The notes under the pieces: generated by a model
What the model was told of the DNA's origin: nothing
The model's database searches: none
Seen by the model: only the letters and a program-made list of their open reading frames with translations
Part shown: positions 1 through 7,905 of the stretch, in pieces
How positions within the stretch are numbered: the first letter of the stretch is position 1
Layout: each line of letters starts with the position of its first letter
Position numbers and translations under genes: made by a program
Assembly (NCBI GenBank): GCA_964519615.1
Contig: CAZFIM010000004.1
Span: 1 to 64,000, forward strand
Length of the DNA: 64,000 nucleotides
Direction of reading: 5' to 3'
DNA from: CAZFIM01 sp964519615
Lineage (GTDB): Bacteria; Chloroflexota; Dehalococcoidia; GIF9; UBA5629

Positions 1-903
1 GAGCGATTCTGTACCGGCATAGACGTCCAGCGGCCGTACTCCCCACATTTGATAAATTTTCTCGCGAAAAACGAAGCTGTCCGTCCCTCCGCATGCCATG
101 CCTCTGATGGACCAGAGGTCTTTTGGCAGCATATAATCACGGCCGGCGAGTTTACTTTTTATTTTGCCTCTTATCAATCTAGCCATTGTCTTGGGCTTGC
201 CAAGAAGCGATTTTATCTTCACATTTTTAGCTCCGCTCTTAAAGCGCTCACCAATTGCCACCAGAGCTGTGGGTAGGCCATAGAATCCATCCATTCCGTC
301 TTCAAGGGCCTGCCAAAATCCTTTTTCCAGACGCTCCATAAATGTTATCTGTTCGGATTCATTAAGTGAGGGGAAATACTCATAACCAAACTCGTCTTTC
401 ATCCGTTCTGCCATTATGCCGGTGGTGTATGGTGCGGGTGCTGTGGCATATAATACACGAGCGTGTGTCCTCAGTCTTATATCTCCCCGTTTTTTACCGG
501 AAGCAAGAATCCTGGCTGCACACAAAACAGCTCCCATTTCTTCCCATGCGCGCTCAGATATCGGAACCCATTTAAACGGGTATTCACCGGATTTACCGGA
601 AGTATGCGCCCAGTGGACAGCCTTGGCCGGTAAACAATCCGTCCGTTTCTCCAGCAATTCAGGACAATAGTCTTTATATGTTGTGAGAGGAACCTGCTCT
701 CTGAACTCCTCGATAGTTTGCGGCATTGCACCCTTCATAACTTTTCTGCCCAACTCACTTGCTTTCAAAAGTTCTATCTGCTCAAGCAGCAAACGTTTTT
801 GAATGGCCATAAACTGATCTATAGTGAGGTCAAGGAATCCGCAACAAAGCTGCCATAACTCCTTATGACGTTTGTGTTTGAGCAGCTCATTAATCTGTGT
901 CAA
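1..903 (-). CDS. GH3-like adenylate-forming enzyme (partial)
   Basis: The reading frame is open from a TTG at 903 to the window edge (301 codons), so the C-terminal part is missing. A GGAGG lies 6 nt before the TTG and decides this start. The protein is a paralogue of the gene at 1958-3610: the first 120 residues align without a gap. Residues 101-106 (TSGKSG, followed by EYPFKWVP) look like the phosphate-binding loop of adenylate-forming enzymes of the GH3/phenylacetate-CoA-ligase type, which activate a carboxylate with ATP. The final visible residues (YAGTES) match the next nucleotide-binding motif. The substrate is unknown. An operator-like repeat lies about 75 nt upstream and is shared with the winged-helix gene at 1483-1878. 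Confidence 0.75.
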   Translation of the reverse strand, partial: MTQINELLKHKRHKELWQLCCGFLDLTIDQFMAIQKRLLLEQIELLKASELGRKVMKGAMPQTIEEFREQVPLTTYKDYCPELLEKRTDCLPAKAVHWAHTSGKSGEYPFKWVPISERAWEEMGAVLCAARILASGKKRGDIRLRTHARVLYATAPAPYTTGIMAERMKDEFGYEYFPSLNESEQITFMERLEKGFWQALEDGMDGFYGLPTALVAIGERFKSGAKNVKIKSLLGKPKTMARLIRGKIKSKLAGRDYMLPKDLWSIRGMACGGTDSFVFREKIYQMWGVRPLDVYAGTESL

Positions 904-976
904 AATACACCTCCGGGAATTCACTAATTACCACAATAATTACATGGATTAATCGGATATGGAAGTGATTATCTTC

Positions 977-995
977 TAGAATAATGTTCTAGTTG
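977..995. promoter_or_regulatory. operator-like repeat, copy 1
   Basis: This 19-nt element has TAGAA and TTCTA arms around a 5-nt spacer, extended here to CTAGAA/TTCTAG. It matches the element at 1919-1937 at 17 of 19 positions. It sits upstream of the minus-strand gene starting at 903. I infer it is a dimer binding site, plausibly for the winged-helix protein encoded at 1483-1878. Confidence 0.5.
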
Positions 996-1064
996 GAGTG
1001 CAGGTTCAATTGTTTTTCTGTTAAAAAAAGCAGTTAAAAACTGCTTATCCATACATTAAAGAGA

Positions 1065-1406
1065 TTATTCTGACTTTATGCTGAATCCCAATGCCTGAAG
1101 TTTCTGCCCCAGCCTGTCTATCTCTTTCTCGGTGGTATGCTTACCCAACTCGAGACCATAGCTTAGAAAGAACTCCAGAAAATTGCGCAGAAGCTCACGT
1201 ATACCCTGTTCGAACTGCTGAAATTCCTCTTTCGTAACATGATCGGCAGAAATAACCCCTGCGCTATTCATACCGTTATTGGTGTTCTTTTTAAGCTGAC
1301 TGTCGATAAGAAAGTGCACAAACTCCGAGACGGTCATATCGCCTCTATTTTCGTCTATCTTTTTCGCCAGGTCCGCATCGATAATCAGCATGCGTTTTTC
1401 AGTCAT
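1065..1406 (-). CDS. small protein with ribbon-helix-helix-like N-terminus
   Basis: The product is 113 residues. The ATG at 1406 is preferred over an upstream TTG at 1433 because AAGGAG lies 7 nt before it. Residues 1-40 show a short beta-strand with 'RMLIIDADLAKKI' and a helix-helix stretch ending 'VSEFVHFLID', which resembles CopG/ribbon-helix-helix DNA-binding proteins. The rest is predicted helical and possibly coiled, with 'EEFQQFEQGIRELLRNF'. It lies between the regulator at 1483-1878 and the partial GH3-like gene on the same strand. I do not recognise a named family. A role as a DNA-binding or oligomerising regulatory protein is inference. Confidence 0.55.
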   Translation of the reverse strand: MTEKRMLIIDADLAKKIDENRGDMTVSEFVHFLIDSQLKKNTNNGMNSAGVISADHVTKEEFQQFEQGIRELLRNFLEFFLSYGLELGKHTTEKEIDRLGQKLQALGFSIKSE

Positions 1407-1482
1407 GCGCAACTCCTTATCTTCCTTTAACAAGTGGGAATGATCTGCGTGCTGTATTCAATAGTGCCGCTATGAAAGGACT

Positions 1483-1878
1483 TTATAAATAGGCAGCATC
1501 TTCTAATTCGAGCACCTCCAGAACCGCATCTATACTTTTCAGCAGGCTGCGCCCCTGCTCTGTTACCTGATAAGTCACTATCGGATTCCCTACCTCCACT
1601 CTATCGATAAATCCCTGGCTTATCAGAAAACTCAGGTATTTCTGTAACTGGCTGTAGCTCATATTAGCACTATACATAATCTCTGTTTTACCCGCCCCGT
1701 TTTCACCCACCTTCAGCATATCACGGATAATTTGAATGCTGGACCGCCTCCGTCCAACTGCATGCACCTTATGCCCATTACTGCGTATGGAAATGTTATC
1801 ACGACCCTCTTTAACGCCGGTATCATTCACAGTGCCGCGATTTATCAGTTGAGTAAATTCCTGGTACTTTGTAACCAT
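1483..1878 (-). CDS. winged-helix transcriptional regulator (HTH_45-like)
   Basis: The product is 131 residues. After a basic, poorly ordered N-terminus of about 40 residues comes a winged helix from about residue 45 (SSIQIIRDML) through 'GKTEIMYSANMSYSQLQKYL' to the wing 'YQVTEQGRSLL'. This arrangement is typical of the single-domain regulators grouped as HTH_45, common in archaea and in Chloroflexota. A sigma-70-type promoter (1891-1918) places transcription start about 6 nt before the ATG, so the mRNA is nearly leaderless; no Shine-Dalgarno sequence is visible. The inverted repeat at 1919-1937 abuts the -35 box, suggesting autoregulation. The same repeat precedes the GH3-like gene downstream. 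Confidence 0.7.
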   Translation of the reverse strand: MVTKYQEFTQLINRGTVNDTGVKEGRDNISIRSNGHKVHAVGRRRSSIQIIRDMLKVGENGAGKTEIMYSANMSYSQLQKYLSFLISQGFIDRVEVGNPIVTYQVTEQGRSLLKSIDAVLEVLELEDAAYL

Positions 1879-1890
1879 GACTTTCGTACT

Positions 1891-1918
1891 ATAATAACAT
1901 GGAAAACAGGTTTGTCAA
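1891..1918 (-). promoter_or_regulatory. sigma-70-type promoter of the winged-helix gene
   Basis: On the minus strand, TTGACA (1913-1918) and TATTAT (1891-1896) are separated by 16 nt. The expected start is near 1884, only about 6 nt before the ATG at 1878. Confidence 0.65.
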
Positions 1919-1937
1919 TAGAATATAGTTCTAGTTG
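1919..1937. promoter_or_regulatory. operator-like repeat, copy 2
   Basis: This is the second copy of the TAGAA-N5-TTCTA element followed by GTTG on the plus strand. It lies directly upstream of the -35 box of the winged-helix gene, a position suited to activation or autoregulation. Confidence 0.5.
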
Positions 1938-1957
1938 CGCGCAAATTTCAGAGCAGG

Positions 1958-3610
1958 CTAAGCGTAGGACTTTATGGAGTCTTTCATTTCCGCTATAACC
2001 TTTGCCTTCGCACCCAGTAAACAGAGCATTTTATCGGTGGGATTAATACGCGGAGGTAACACCGGCGTGCCGCTAATATCTTCTATCCGACACCGCTGTA
2101 AATAATTGTAAAATGCCCCGGCAGGCAAAAGCGTTGCCTTGATAGGACTTATTCCTGTCAGTTTTTCCAGACTGGCAATATCCTTGCTCATAAAACCCTG
2201 GTTTAATTTTTTTATCTGGTTATACACGGCGGCAGCCATACCTGCTTCACTTGCGATGTAGCCTTCTTGTATTTCTATATACATATGCAGAACCGGCTTC
2301 TGCTCGTGCATTTCTTTACGTGCCGTCCAGTTTATATAAGGAATGTGGGTATTATCAATAGCATGCTGAAGTAGTTTTTCAGTAAGATACATATAGCCCA
2401 GATCGATAATATCGTCAATCTTCCGCTCAAATACCATTTGAGGTATCTCAATACCATAACGTTTATCACCGGGTGCCGTTATTCTGATGATATCGCCGGT
2501 CCGGTAACGAACGAGTGGCCCGCCGTGAAAATTCGTAATAACCAGTTCATAGCTTTCTCCCGCGGTCACTTCATCAATCACAACAGTGCGGGGTTGATAA
2601 CAGCGGTCATTGAGCCAGATTTTATACTCGCGTTCAGGTATAAATTCCAGAAAGTTCAGTTGTGGAATAAACGTAAGCGCGCTGCGGTCCCATGTTTGCA
2701 TAGCAACCACCATCGATTCCGCGCTGCCGTACACGTACAACGGAATGATTCCCCAATTACGGTGAATTTTATCCCGATAGAATATCCTGTCAGACCCGGT
2801 GGCAATGACGGCCGCAATTCTCCACAGGTCTCTGGGAAACATGGTACGCCCCGCTATTTTGCACCTGACCAATCCGGATAATAGGCGCAACCATACCCGG
2901 TAATCCCCTGCCTTAGAGAGGTATCCCGTATCTCTCAGTGTAAACTCAAAATGCTGTCCAACTGCCGCCAGCAACCACGCCTTGCCCATCGCACCGCAGA
3001 TACCTTCTTTGAGAATGAGTTTATAATTTTCCTTAAGCTGTTCTTCTAGAGGCAAATCATCGGACACATGAGGATGTGGAAACAAAATAAAATCCAGTGT
3101 CTGTACGCTATCATCCTCAATCGAGCTGAAATAACCGGACATGCCGCCAGCCAATTTCCTCAGTATTCTCCGGCACTCGCCGGAAAGCTCACCACAATTT
3201 TTCCCTCCGGCAAAAATGACCGCTGCCGCCGCAACAAACTCCAGTTCCTCCCAGCACCGCTTTGTAACCGGTATCATTTTAGCGGGGTACTCGTCATATA
3301 ATCCGAGGTCGCGTATCCATGTAAGCGGTTTCGCAGGAAGAATATCTTTACGTTTGCTAAGGAGATCAGCATAGTAGTCCCTGTAGTTTGTAAGAGGAAC
3401 TTCACTTCTGAATTCGCTTACGGTATCAGGCAGCAAACCACCCATCATCCGTCTCCCAAGTTGGCAGCGCTTCAGCAAACCAAGCTGTTCCAGTAAAAGA
3501 GAATTCTGAATGCTCATGAATTGCTGCAAACTAAGCTCGATAAAACCACAACACTTCCGCCAAACATCTGCTGATCTATTCGCTCGTAGAAAGTCTGAAA
3601 TATCCGACAT
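1958..3610 (-). CDS. GH3-like adenylate-forming family protein, degenerate P-loop
   Basis: The product is 550 residues, close to the usual length of GH3-type acyl-adenylating enzymes. The core motifs YGSAES (near residue 294) and YRTGD (near 371) are those that bind adenine and ribose. The phosphate-binding loop is different: where the paralogue at 1-903 has TSGKSG at residues 101-106, this protein has DLGLYD. By family knowledge that loop is needed for adenylation, so the protein may be catalytically altered, a non-catalytic partner of its paralogue, or use another chemistry. The ATG at 3610 has a short AGG 5 nt upstream. It is a stand-alone gene on the minus strand. Confidence 0.7.
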   Translation of the reverse strand: MSDISDFLRANRSADVWRKCCGFIELSLQQFMSIQNSLLLEQLGLLKRCQLGRRMMGGLLPDTVSEFRSEVPLTNYRDYYADLLSKRKDILPAKPLTWIRDLGLYDEYPAKMIPVTKRCWEELEFVAAAAVIFAGGKNCGELSGECRRILRKLAGGMSGYFSSIEDDSVQTLDFILFPHPHVSDDLPLEEQLKENYKLILKEGICGAMGKAWLLAAVGQHFEFTLRDTGYLSKAGDYRVWLRLLSGLVRCKIAGRTMFPRDLWRIAAVIATGSDRIFYRDKIHRNWGIIPLYVYGSAESMVVAMQTWDRSALTFIPQLNFLEFIPEREYKIWLNDRCYQPRTVVIDEVTAGESYELVITNFHGGPLVRYRTGDIIRITAPGDKRYGIEIPQMVFERKIDDIIDLGYMYLTEKLLQHAIDNTHIPYINWTARKEMHEQKPVLHMYIEIQEGYIASEAGMAAAVYNQIKKLNQGFMSKDIASLEKLTGISPIKATLLPAGAFYNYLQRCRIEDISGTPVLPPRINPTDKMLCLLGAKAKVIAEMKDSIKSYA

Positions 3611-3840
3611 ATTACCTATTCACGCAGCATCTGCTTTATGCACATTTACTGAGTACTGTATTACCAGCGCGCAGGGGAAAAGACACAAATAATCCCACCG
3701 GTATTTATGCTAAGAAACAGAAAACAATGTGGCAAATCACAACTATGGTATTGCCCCTCAAGCATTACCACTAGATTACCATATCGCTATTCATCGGAGT
3801 CAATGGGTTTATTGACATAAGGGGAAAAAATAATAAAACA

Positions 3841-3860
3841 GCCAAAACCGGCCGCGGTTC
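3841..3860 (-). terminator. possible terminator of the 3942-5372 operon
   Basis: The 331-nt gap 3611-3941 has no convincing gene. On the minus strand it holds a hairpin AACCG-CGGC-CGGTT (3846-3859) followed by TTTTGG and, further on, a T-rich stretch. It lies 80 nt past the stop of the gene ending at 3942. The stem is short, so the call is tentative. Confidence 0.4.
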
Positions 3861-3941
3861 TCACGTAATGAAGCAAAAATATTACAGGCACTGTATTACA
3901 AACGGGTATTTAGAAAAGATGATCAGAGGACGAACAACGTG

Positions 3942-4625
3942 CTATTTGCGGAATATACGAAGAAAACGATCCTGATATTGATCCAGCAGTCCCCAGTGTT
4001 TCAGTTCGCTAGCCAGTTGAGCGGCATATGAATGATCACGTTCAGTCATTTTGAAAAGTTCTTCGATATGCGCCCGCGCATCTTCCGGTACACCTTCACA
4101 GTCCATTCGCAAAAACCCTCTATTTTTTAACTCTGTCAAATTGCTGCGAACCGAACTTCTGGTTAATTCAAAAGTGAATTTGAGTAGAGAAACATCCCAC
4201 AATTCCTCGACACCTTTAATAATAGCGCTTAATTTATCGCCTCTCTCTTCTATTCTGCGGTCAATTTTTTCGATAACCGCATTGGTGGATTCCGAGGCGA
4301 TATTCATTTCAAGAGGTTCATTTTTATAGCTATAAAAAATGCCTGCCTCCTGTGGAAACCTTCCCGCCAGCAATTCAAAGAATCTTTTTGCCTGGCCACT
4401 GAAACCTTCCAGATTTATCAGGTACGAAGGCGTTACAATTCTCGGACGGGAAGCTATCACCCTTCCTTCTCTTATTACATTAACCGTATCAACAAGCTCA
4501 CAAATAAGGTAGTAATAGACATTTGTGCTCCCGAAAGTCGCCAAACTTTGTCGTGGCGCTCTAACAACTTCGGTATGTTCGATAGCGTACTGTATTTTCT
4601 CGTCCATTTCCATTGTTAAGCTCAC
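3942..4625 (-). CDS. conserved protein of unknown function
   Basis: The product is 227 residues from a GTG at 4625; an ATG at 4613 is an alternative. It follows the metallo-beta-lactamase-fold gene by only 9 nt, so the two are probably co-transcribed. There is no signal peptide or membrane segment. The second half (about residues 145-190, 'LLKFTFELTRSSVRSNLTELKNRG') could form a winged helix, but the match is weak. The N-terminal half contains a beta-rich stretch 'STNVYYYLICELV'. I do not recognise the family. Confidence 0.6.
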   Translation of the reverse strand: MSLTMEMDEKIQYAIEHTEVVRAPRQSLATFGSTNVYYYLICELVDTVNVIREGRVIASRPRIVTPSYLINLEGFSGQAKRFFELLAGRFPQEAGIFYSYKNEPLEMNIASESTNAVIEKIDRRIEERGDKLSAIIKGVEELWDVSLLKFTFELTRSSVRSNLTELKNRGFLRMDCEGVPEDARAHIEELFKMTERDHSYAAQLASELKHWGLLDQYQDRFLRIFRK

Positions 4626-4634
4626 TCTGCCTTT

Positions 4635-5372
4635 TTAGCAATATAGTTTTGCGACCTGGAAATTCCTCTTATTCTGTTGCCTGCCCTCGATTATAGCACC
4701 GTACTGCGTGCTATGCCCGGGCACCAGAATATCCACTTCCAGTTCAGAGAGTTTTTGTATACTCTTTTTCATCTCCATATGGTTTCCGCCCGGCAGATCG
4801 GTTCTGCCGATGCTGCCGTAAAACAACACGTCGCCGCTTATCAATATATTCTTTTCTTTCCAGTATAGACATACCGAGCCCGGGGAATGTCCGGGCATAA
4901 TAAATACTTCCAGGGCTACTTTAAGCGGGCTCCCAAAACACAACGTTCCACTCTGAAGAAAAAACAGCGGCGTGAATTCGGGGCCATCCCCTATTACAGC
5001 GGATAACCTTTCTTTGTTCTTTTGCCTGAATATATGTTCCTCTTCAGAGAGAGTTATATCGGCTCCGCTCTTTTCGACGATGAGAGAATTCGCTTCACAG
5101 TGATCGGGATGAGCATGAGTATTGATTATCAACCCGATATCCTCAATAGAATATCCGTCATCTTCTATAGATCGCTCAAGTTCTGCAAAACAGTTCTCGC
5201 CCAACCCGTTGATAATATGTCCGGGGTCAATCAACACGTGAGGATGGCCACCGGTCAATACATCGGCGAAGAGAATACAGTTGCAGTTGTTGCCTCTTCC
5301 CTGCCAGAGATAGACAAAGAGATTATCCGTGATCTCTCTGGATTGGTAGAGCTTTCCGTTTGCTGTGCTCAT
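4635..5372 (-). CDS. metallo-beta-lactamase-fold hydrolase
   Basis: The product is 245 residues from the ATG at 5372. The metal-binding signature HAHPDH is at residues 86-91, with further ligands in MPGHSPG (H162), ISGD (D181) and PGHS (H220), as in glyoxalase-II-like enzymes that bind two metals and hydrolyse thioesters or other esters. All expected ligands are present, so it should be active. The substrate cannot be told. The protein is cytoplasmic, with no signal peptide. It is divergent from the gene at 5447 with a 74-nt shared promoter region, and is followed at 9 nt by the unknown gene at 3942-4625. Confidence 0.85.
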   Translation of the reverse strand: MSTANGKLYQSREITDNLFVYLWQGRGNNCNCILFADVLTGGHPHVLIDPGHIINGLGENCFAELERSIEDDGYSIEDIGLIINTHAHPDHCEANSLIVEKSGADITLSEEEHIFRQKNKERLSAVIGDGPEFTPLFFLQSGTLCFGSPLKVALEVFIMPGHSPGSVCLYWKEKNILISGDVLFYGSIGRTDLPGGNHMEMKKSIQKLSELEVDILVPGHSTQYGAIIEGRQQNKRNFQVAKLYC

Positions 5373-5446
5373 AGCTTTGAACCTCAATTGAATTATAAGG
5401 TAAAATTCATACCAAGGCCAATTAGAAAAGGAGAAGCATCCATCAA

Positions 5447-6001
5447 ATGAGTGATATCAGAAGTTCCTGGGAGATAGCTCAGGATAGAATACGAAATATT
5501 GGGGAGCTTTCTGCGGAAGAGCGTCGGAAACAGAAAGAGGCAAGGTTGCTTGCCCTGGGCAAAGGAGCAGCCGAGAAATACATCAGTACAGCTGATACTG
5601 CCATATTGGAGGAAGAACTACTCAAATATCCTCCCGCTGAAAGGGCGCATTTCAAGAAGGCAGTGATGCAGCATCTCATCCATTCAATTGACTTACACAA
5701 CAGTAATACAGCATGGATGCTGGCATCGGCTATCAGTAAGCTTACAGACGCACCGGGCGCAGCAGCGATTATAGAACAAATAACTACCTGCATTAGTAAC
5801 TATCAGCAGGCTGAAGAGGCAGGGAGGCTGTGCATCAATCAAGAGGGAATGGATATACTTAACCGGCGTGCGCTCTCCGGTACTGCTGTTAAAACCTTCA
5901 ATAGTAGTGCCAGAATCCAGTGGGAAAACTCTCTTGAGCGTATCGCAGAACCGTACAAAGAAAAAATGGAATCATTAAAAAAGCAGCTTTCAGAGCTGTG
6001 A
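5447..6001 (+). CDS. conserved helical protein of unknown function
   Basis: The product is 184 residues, almost entirely predicted helix. The N-terminal half is rich in charged residues ('EERRKQKEARLLALGKGAA') and the C-terminus ends in a likely coiled coil ('EKMESLKKQLSEL'). There is no signal peptide, membrane segment or metal motif. AGGAG lies 13 nt before the ATG, slightly far. It converges on the HExxH protein gene, with 16 nt between stops. I do not recognise the family. Confidence 0.6.
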   Translation: MSDIRSSWEIAQDRIRNIGELSAEERRKQKEARLLALGKGAAEKYISTADTAILEEELLKYPPAERAHFKKAVMQHLIHSIDLHNSNTAWMLASAISKLTDAPGAAAIIEQITTCISNYQQAEEAGRLCINQEGMDILNRRALSGTAVKTFNSSARIQWENSLERIAEPYKEKMESLKKQLSEL

Positions 6002-6017
6002 TTAAGCGCTGTTCCGT

Positions 6018-6878
6018 CTAAGCTAGGTTCATAGCTTTGTGAATGGCAATGTCAACATTGTTATGGGTATCATCAGCTATGCTGGTAGCAATGATATTGG
6101 CAACTTGCAGCAGTTTCTCACCCTGCTGCTGGTCAGCAAGCGATTCCGCCAATTCTTCAATCTTCCTTCCCAGAAGAACCTTCCGTTCAAGAGATATTTT
6201 TTTTGTTTTCGGTAATGCCAGGAGAGGGTGTGCAAGAAGTATCGGCCTGAGCAGAGCAGTTTTATAAATAAAAGCAGCTTCCCTATCGGTTTGAGCAGCA
6301 GAGAACATTCTGTCATTTTCTAACGGCGGTTCAATCCATTCAAGTGCAAAGGCAGCCTGGCAATCAATGAAATTATGCTTGACCAATAAGAGAGTTGCTT
6401 CCAGGTCCATAATAGCTTCCGATACATTGTTGACTACCTGTTTCAATACATCAGATGAAATACTTTTTATCACGGCCATTTGCCGGCAATCTTCAGGAAT
6501 TTTATAAATTTGAAACTCTAAAGAACCGTGTAGTACGGTATGGGCTGCCTCATGCCGCAACGCGCCGGCCCGGGCCATTCTGGAATATGCATTGTAGCCT
6601 TCAAGGGAAACAGCGATACGTGGATATCCTCTCAATGAATCATGGGAACATACGGAAACTTGATGCTCCTTGACCGCAATACCTATCTTGAATTTTTCCT
6701 CATTGAGGAAATCCAGCATCGTAGCCTCATCTTCACCGATGAAAAGCTCAACCTTGTAAGGTGCTAAAGAGCCGAATTTATTGTAACAATCACGCAGAGT
6801 ATGCGCTATATCGCGTTTTACTCCACCCGGAACACGCCCGCGCGTTATTACCTGCATTTCGACTTTAGCCATTTGCAT
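6018..6878 (-). CDS. HExxH-motif protein, possible metallopeptidase
   Basis: The product is 286 residues from the ATG at 6878. The motif HEAAH (in 'GALRHEAAHTVLHG', about residue 110) is the HExxH signature of zincin metallopeptidases, which bind Zn with the two His and use the Glu as base. A downstream helix ('NNVSEAIMDLEATLLL', about residue 155) contains acidic residues that could supply the third ligand, but this is inference. The protein has no signal peptide. The start is set by a promoter (6886-6914) whose predicted +1 falls on or next to this ATG, so the mRNA is probably leaderless; no Shine-Dalgarno sequence is present. The family is not recognised. Confidence 0.6.
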   Translation of the reverse strand: MQMAKVEMQVITRGRVPGGVKRDIAHTLRDCYNKFGSLAPYKVELFIGEDEATMLDFLNEEKFKIGIAVKEHQVSVCSHDSLRGYPRIAVSLEGYNAYSRMARAGALRHEAAHTVLHGSLEFQIYKIPEDCRQMAVIKSISSDVLKQVVNNVSEAIMDLEATLLLVKHNFIDCQAAFALEWIEPPLENDRMFSAAQTDREAAFIYKTALLRPILLAHPLLALPKTKKISLERKVLLGRKIEELAESLADQQQGEKLLQVANIIATSIADDTHNNVDIAIHKAMNLA

Positions 6879-6885
6879 ATGCACA

Positions 6886-6914
6886 AAGATAGCAATGTTC
6901 AAGATTAAAGTCAA
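6886..6914 (-). promoter_or_regulatory. promoter giving a leaderless mRNA
   Basis: On the minus strand, TTGACT (6909-6914) and TATCTT (6886-6891) are separated by exactly 17 nt. The expected +1 is at 6878-6880, which coincides with the ATG of the HExxH gene. Confidence 0.65.
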
Positions 6915-7065
6915 TAACTTGAACTATAAAAAAGAAAATCGCTCTATTTTTATCAACTATTTCCACTGCGAAAGTGCAGTACAATATCATTCTTGTCTGA
7001 TTTGCAAAATAGCCATTTCTGATAACTCTGAACAGGAGAACCATGAGAAGGTATATAGCTATCTA

Positions 7066-7848
7066 TTATGCCGCCGCTGCCGCTATATTACTCAGTGTTC
7101 CGATATTTTCGATGGTAATATCAACTTTATCTCCGGGATTCAGCGGGCCGACACCCGAGGGCGTCCCCGTAGCAATAACATCTCCGGGAAGCAGCGTCAT
7201 AATGCTTGAGATAAAGCTTACCTGCCGTGCCACGTTGAAAATGAGATCACTGGTACGCGATGACTGCTTTAGTTCGCCGTTAAGGCGGGTCTGGAGTAAT
7301 ACATCGTCCGGATTCAGATCAGTCTCGATCCACGGCCCTATTGGAGCAAATGTATCATAGCCCTTGGCCCTTGTCCACTGTCCGTCTTCTTTCTGGTTGT
7401 GCCTCTCAGAAACATCGTTAAAGCATGTATAACCGAGTATATAGTGAAAGGCATCCTGTTCTGCGATATTCTTTGCTGCCCGCCCGATAACCACCGCCAG
7501 CTCACCTTCATAGTCCACTCTCCCGGAACTGCAAGGAATGATTATTCGGTCGCCCGGCCCTATCACAGCGGTAGAAGGCTTCAGAAAGATAAGCGGCACT
7601 CCGGGGATTTTCAAATTGAACTCGGCAGCGTGTGCGCGGTAATTCAAACCAAGACAAACAATTTTGGTAGGAGTACACGGCGCCAAAATTTTCACATCAC
7701 TCACACTGTAAGCTTTGCCTGTTAACACAATTGAAGGTATGCCGTCCTTTTTAACCGGGAACGGACTACCTTTGATAGCAGAAACCTGTTCACCTTCAAG
7801 TAATCCATATTGAACTTTATTGGCAGTTTTAAAACGGGTTATTCGCAC
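7066..7848 (-). CDS. fumarylacetoacetate hydrolase (FAH) family protein
   Basis: The product is 260 residues from a GTG at 7848 preceded by GGAGGGAAGGA. Family motifs are clear: GLNYRAH (about residue 68), 'VDYEGELAVVIG' supplying the acidic Mg ligands (about residue 112) and the C-terminal 'GDVIATGTPSGVG'. FAH-family enzymes hydrolyse or decarboxylate 2,4-diketo acids, for example acylpyruvate hydrolase or homoprotocatechuate-pathway isomerase/decarboxylase. The length fits the single-domain (FAHD1/HpcE-like) group. It lies 57 nt downstream of the PAC2 gene on the same strand. The precise reaction is unknown. Confidence 0.85.
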   Translation of the reverse strand: MRITRFKTANKVQYGLLEGEQVSAIKGSPFPVKKDGIPSIVLTGKAYSVSDVKILAPCTPTKIVCLGLNYRAHAAEFNLKIPGVPLIFLKPSTAVIGPGDRIIIPCSSGRVDYEGELAVVIGRAAKNIAEQDAFHYILGYTCFNDVSERHNQKEDGQWTRAKGYDTFAPIGPWIETDLNPDDVLLQTRLNGELKQSSRTSDLIFNVARQVSFISSIMTLLPGDVIATGTPSGVGPLNPGDKVDITIENIGTLSNIAAAAA

Positions 7849-7905
7849 AAGTGGTATTCCTTCCCTCCATTGTTTTGATGCGCAGCGCTTGATAAACGAA
7901 TTGTG

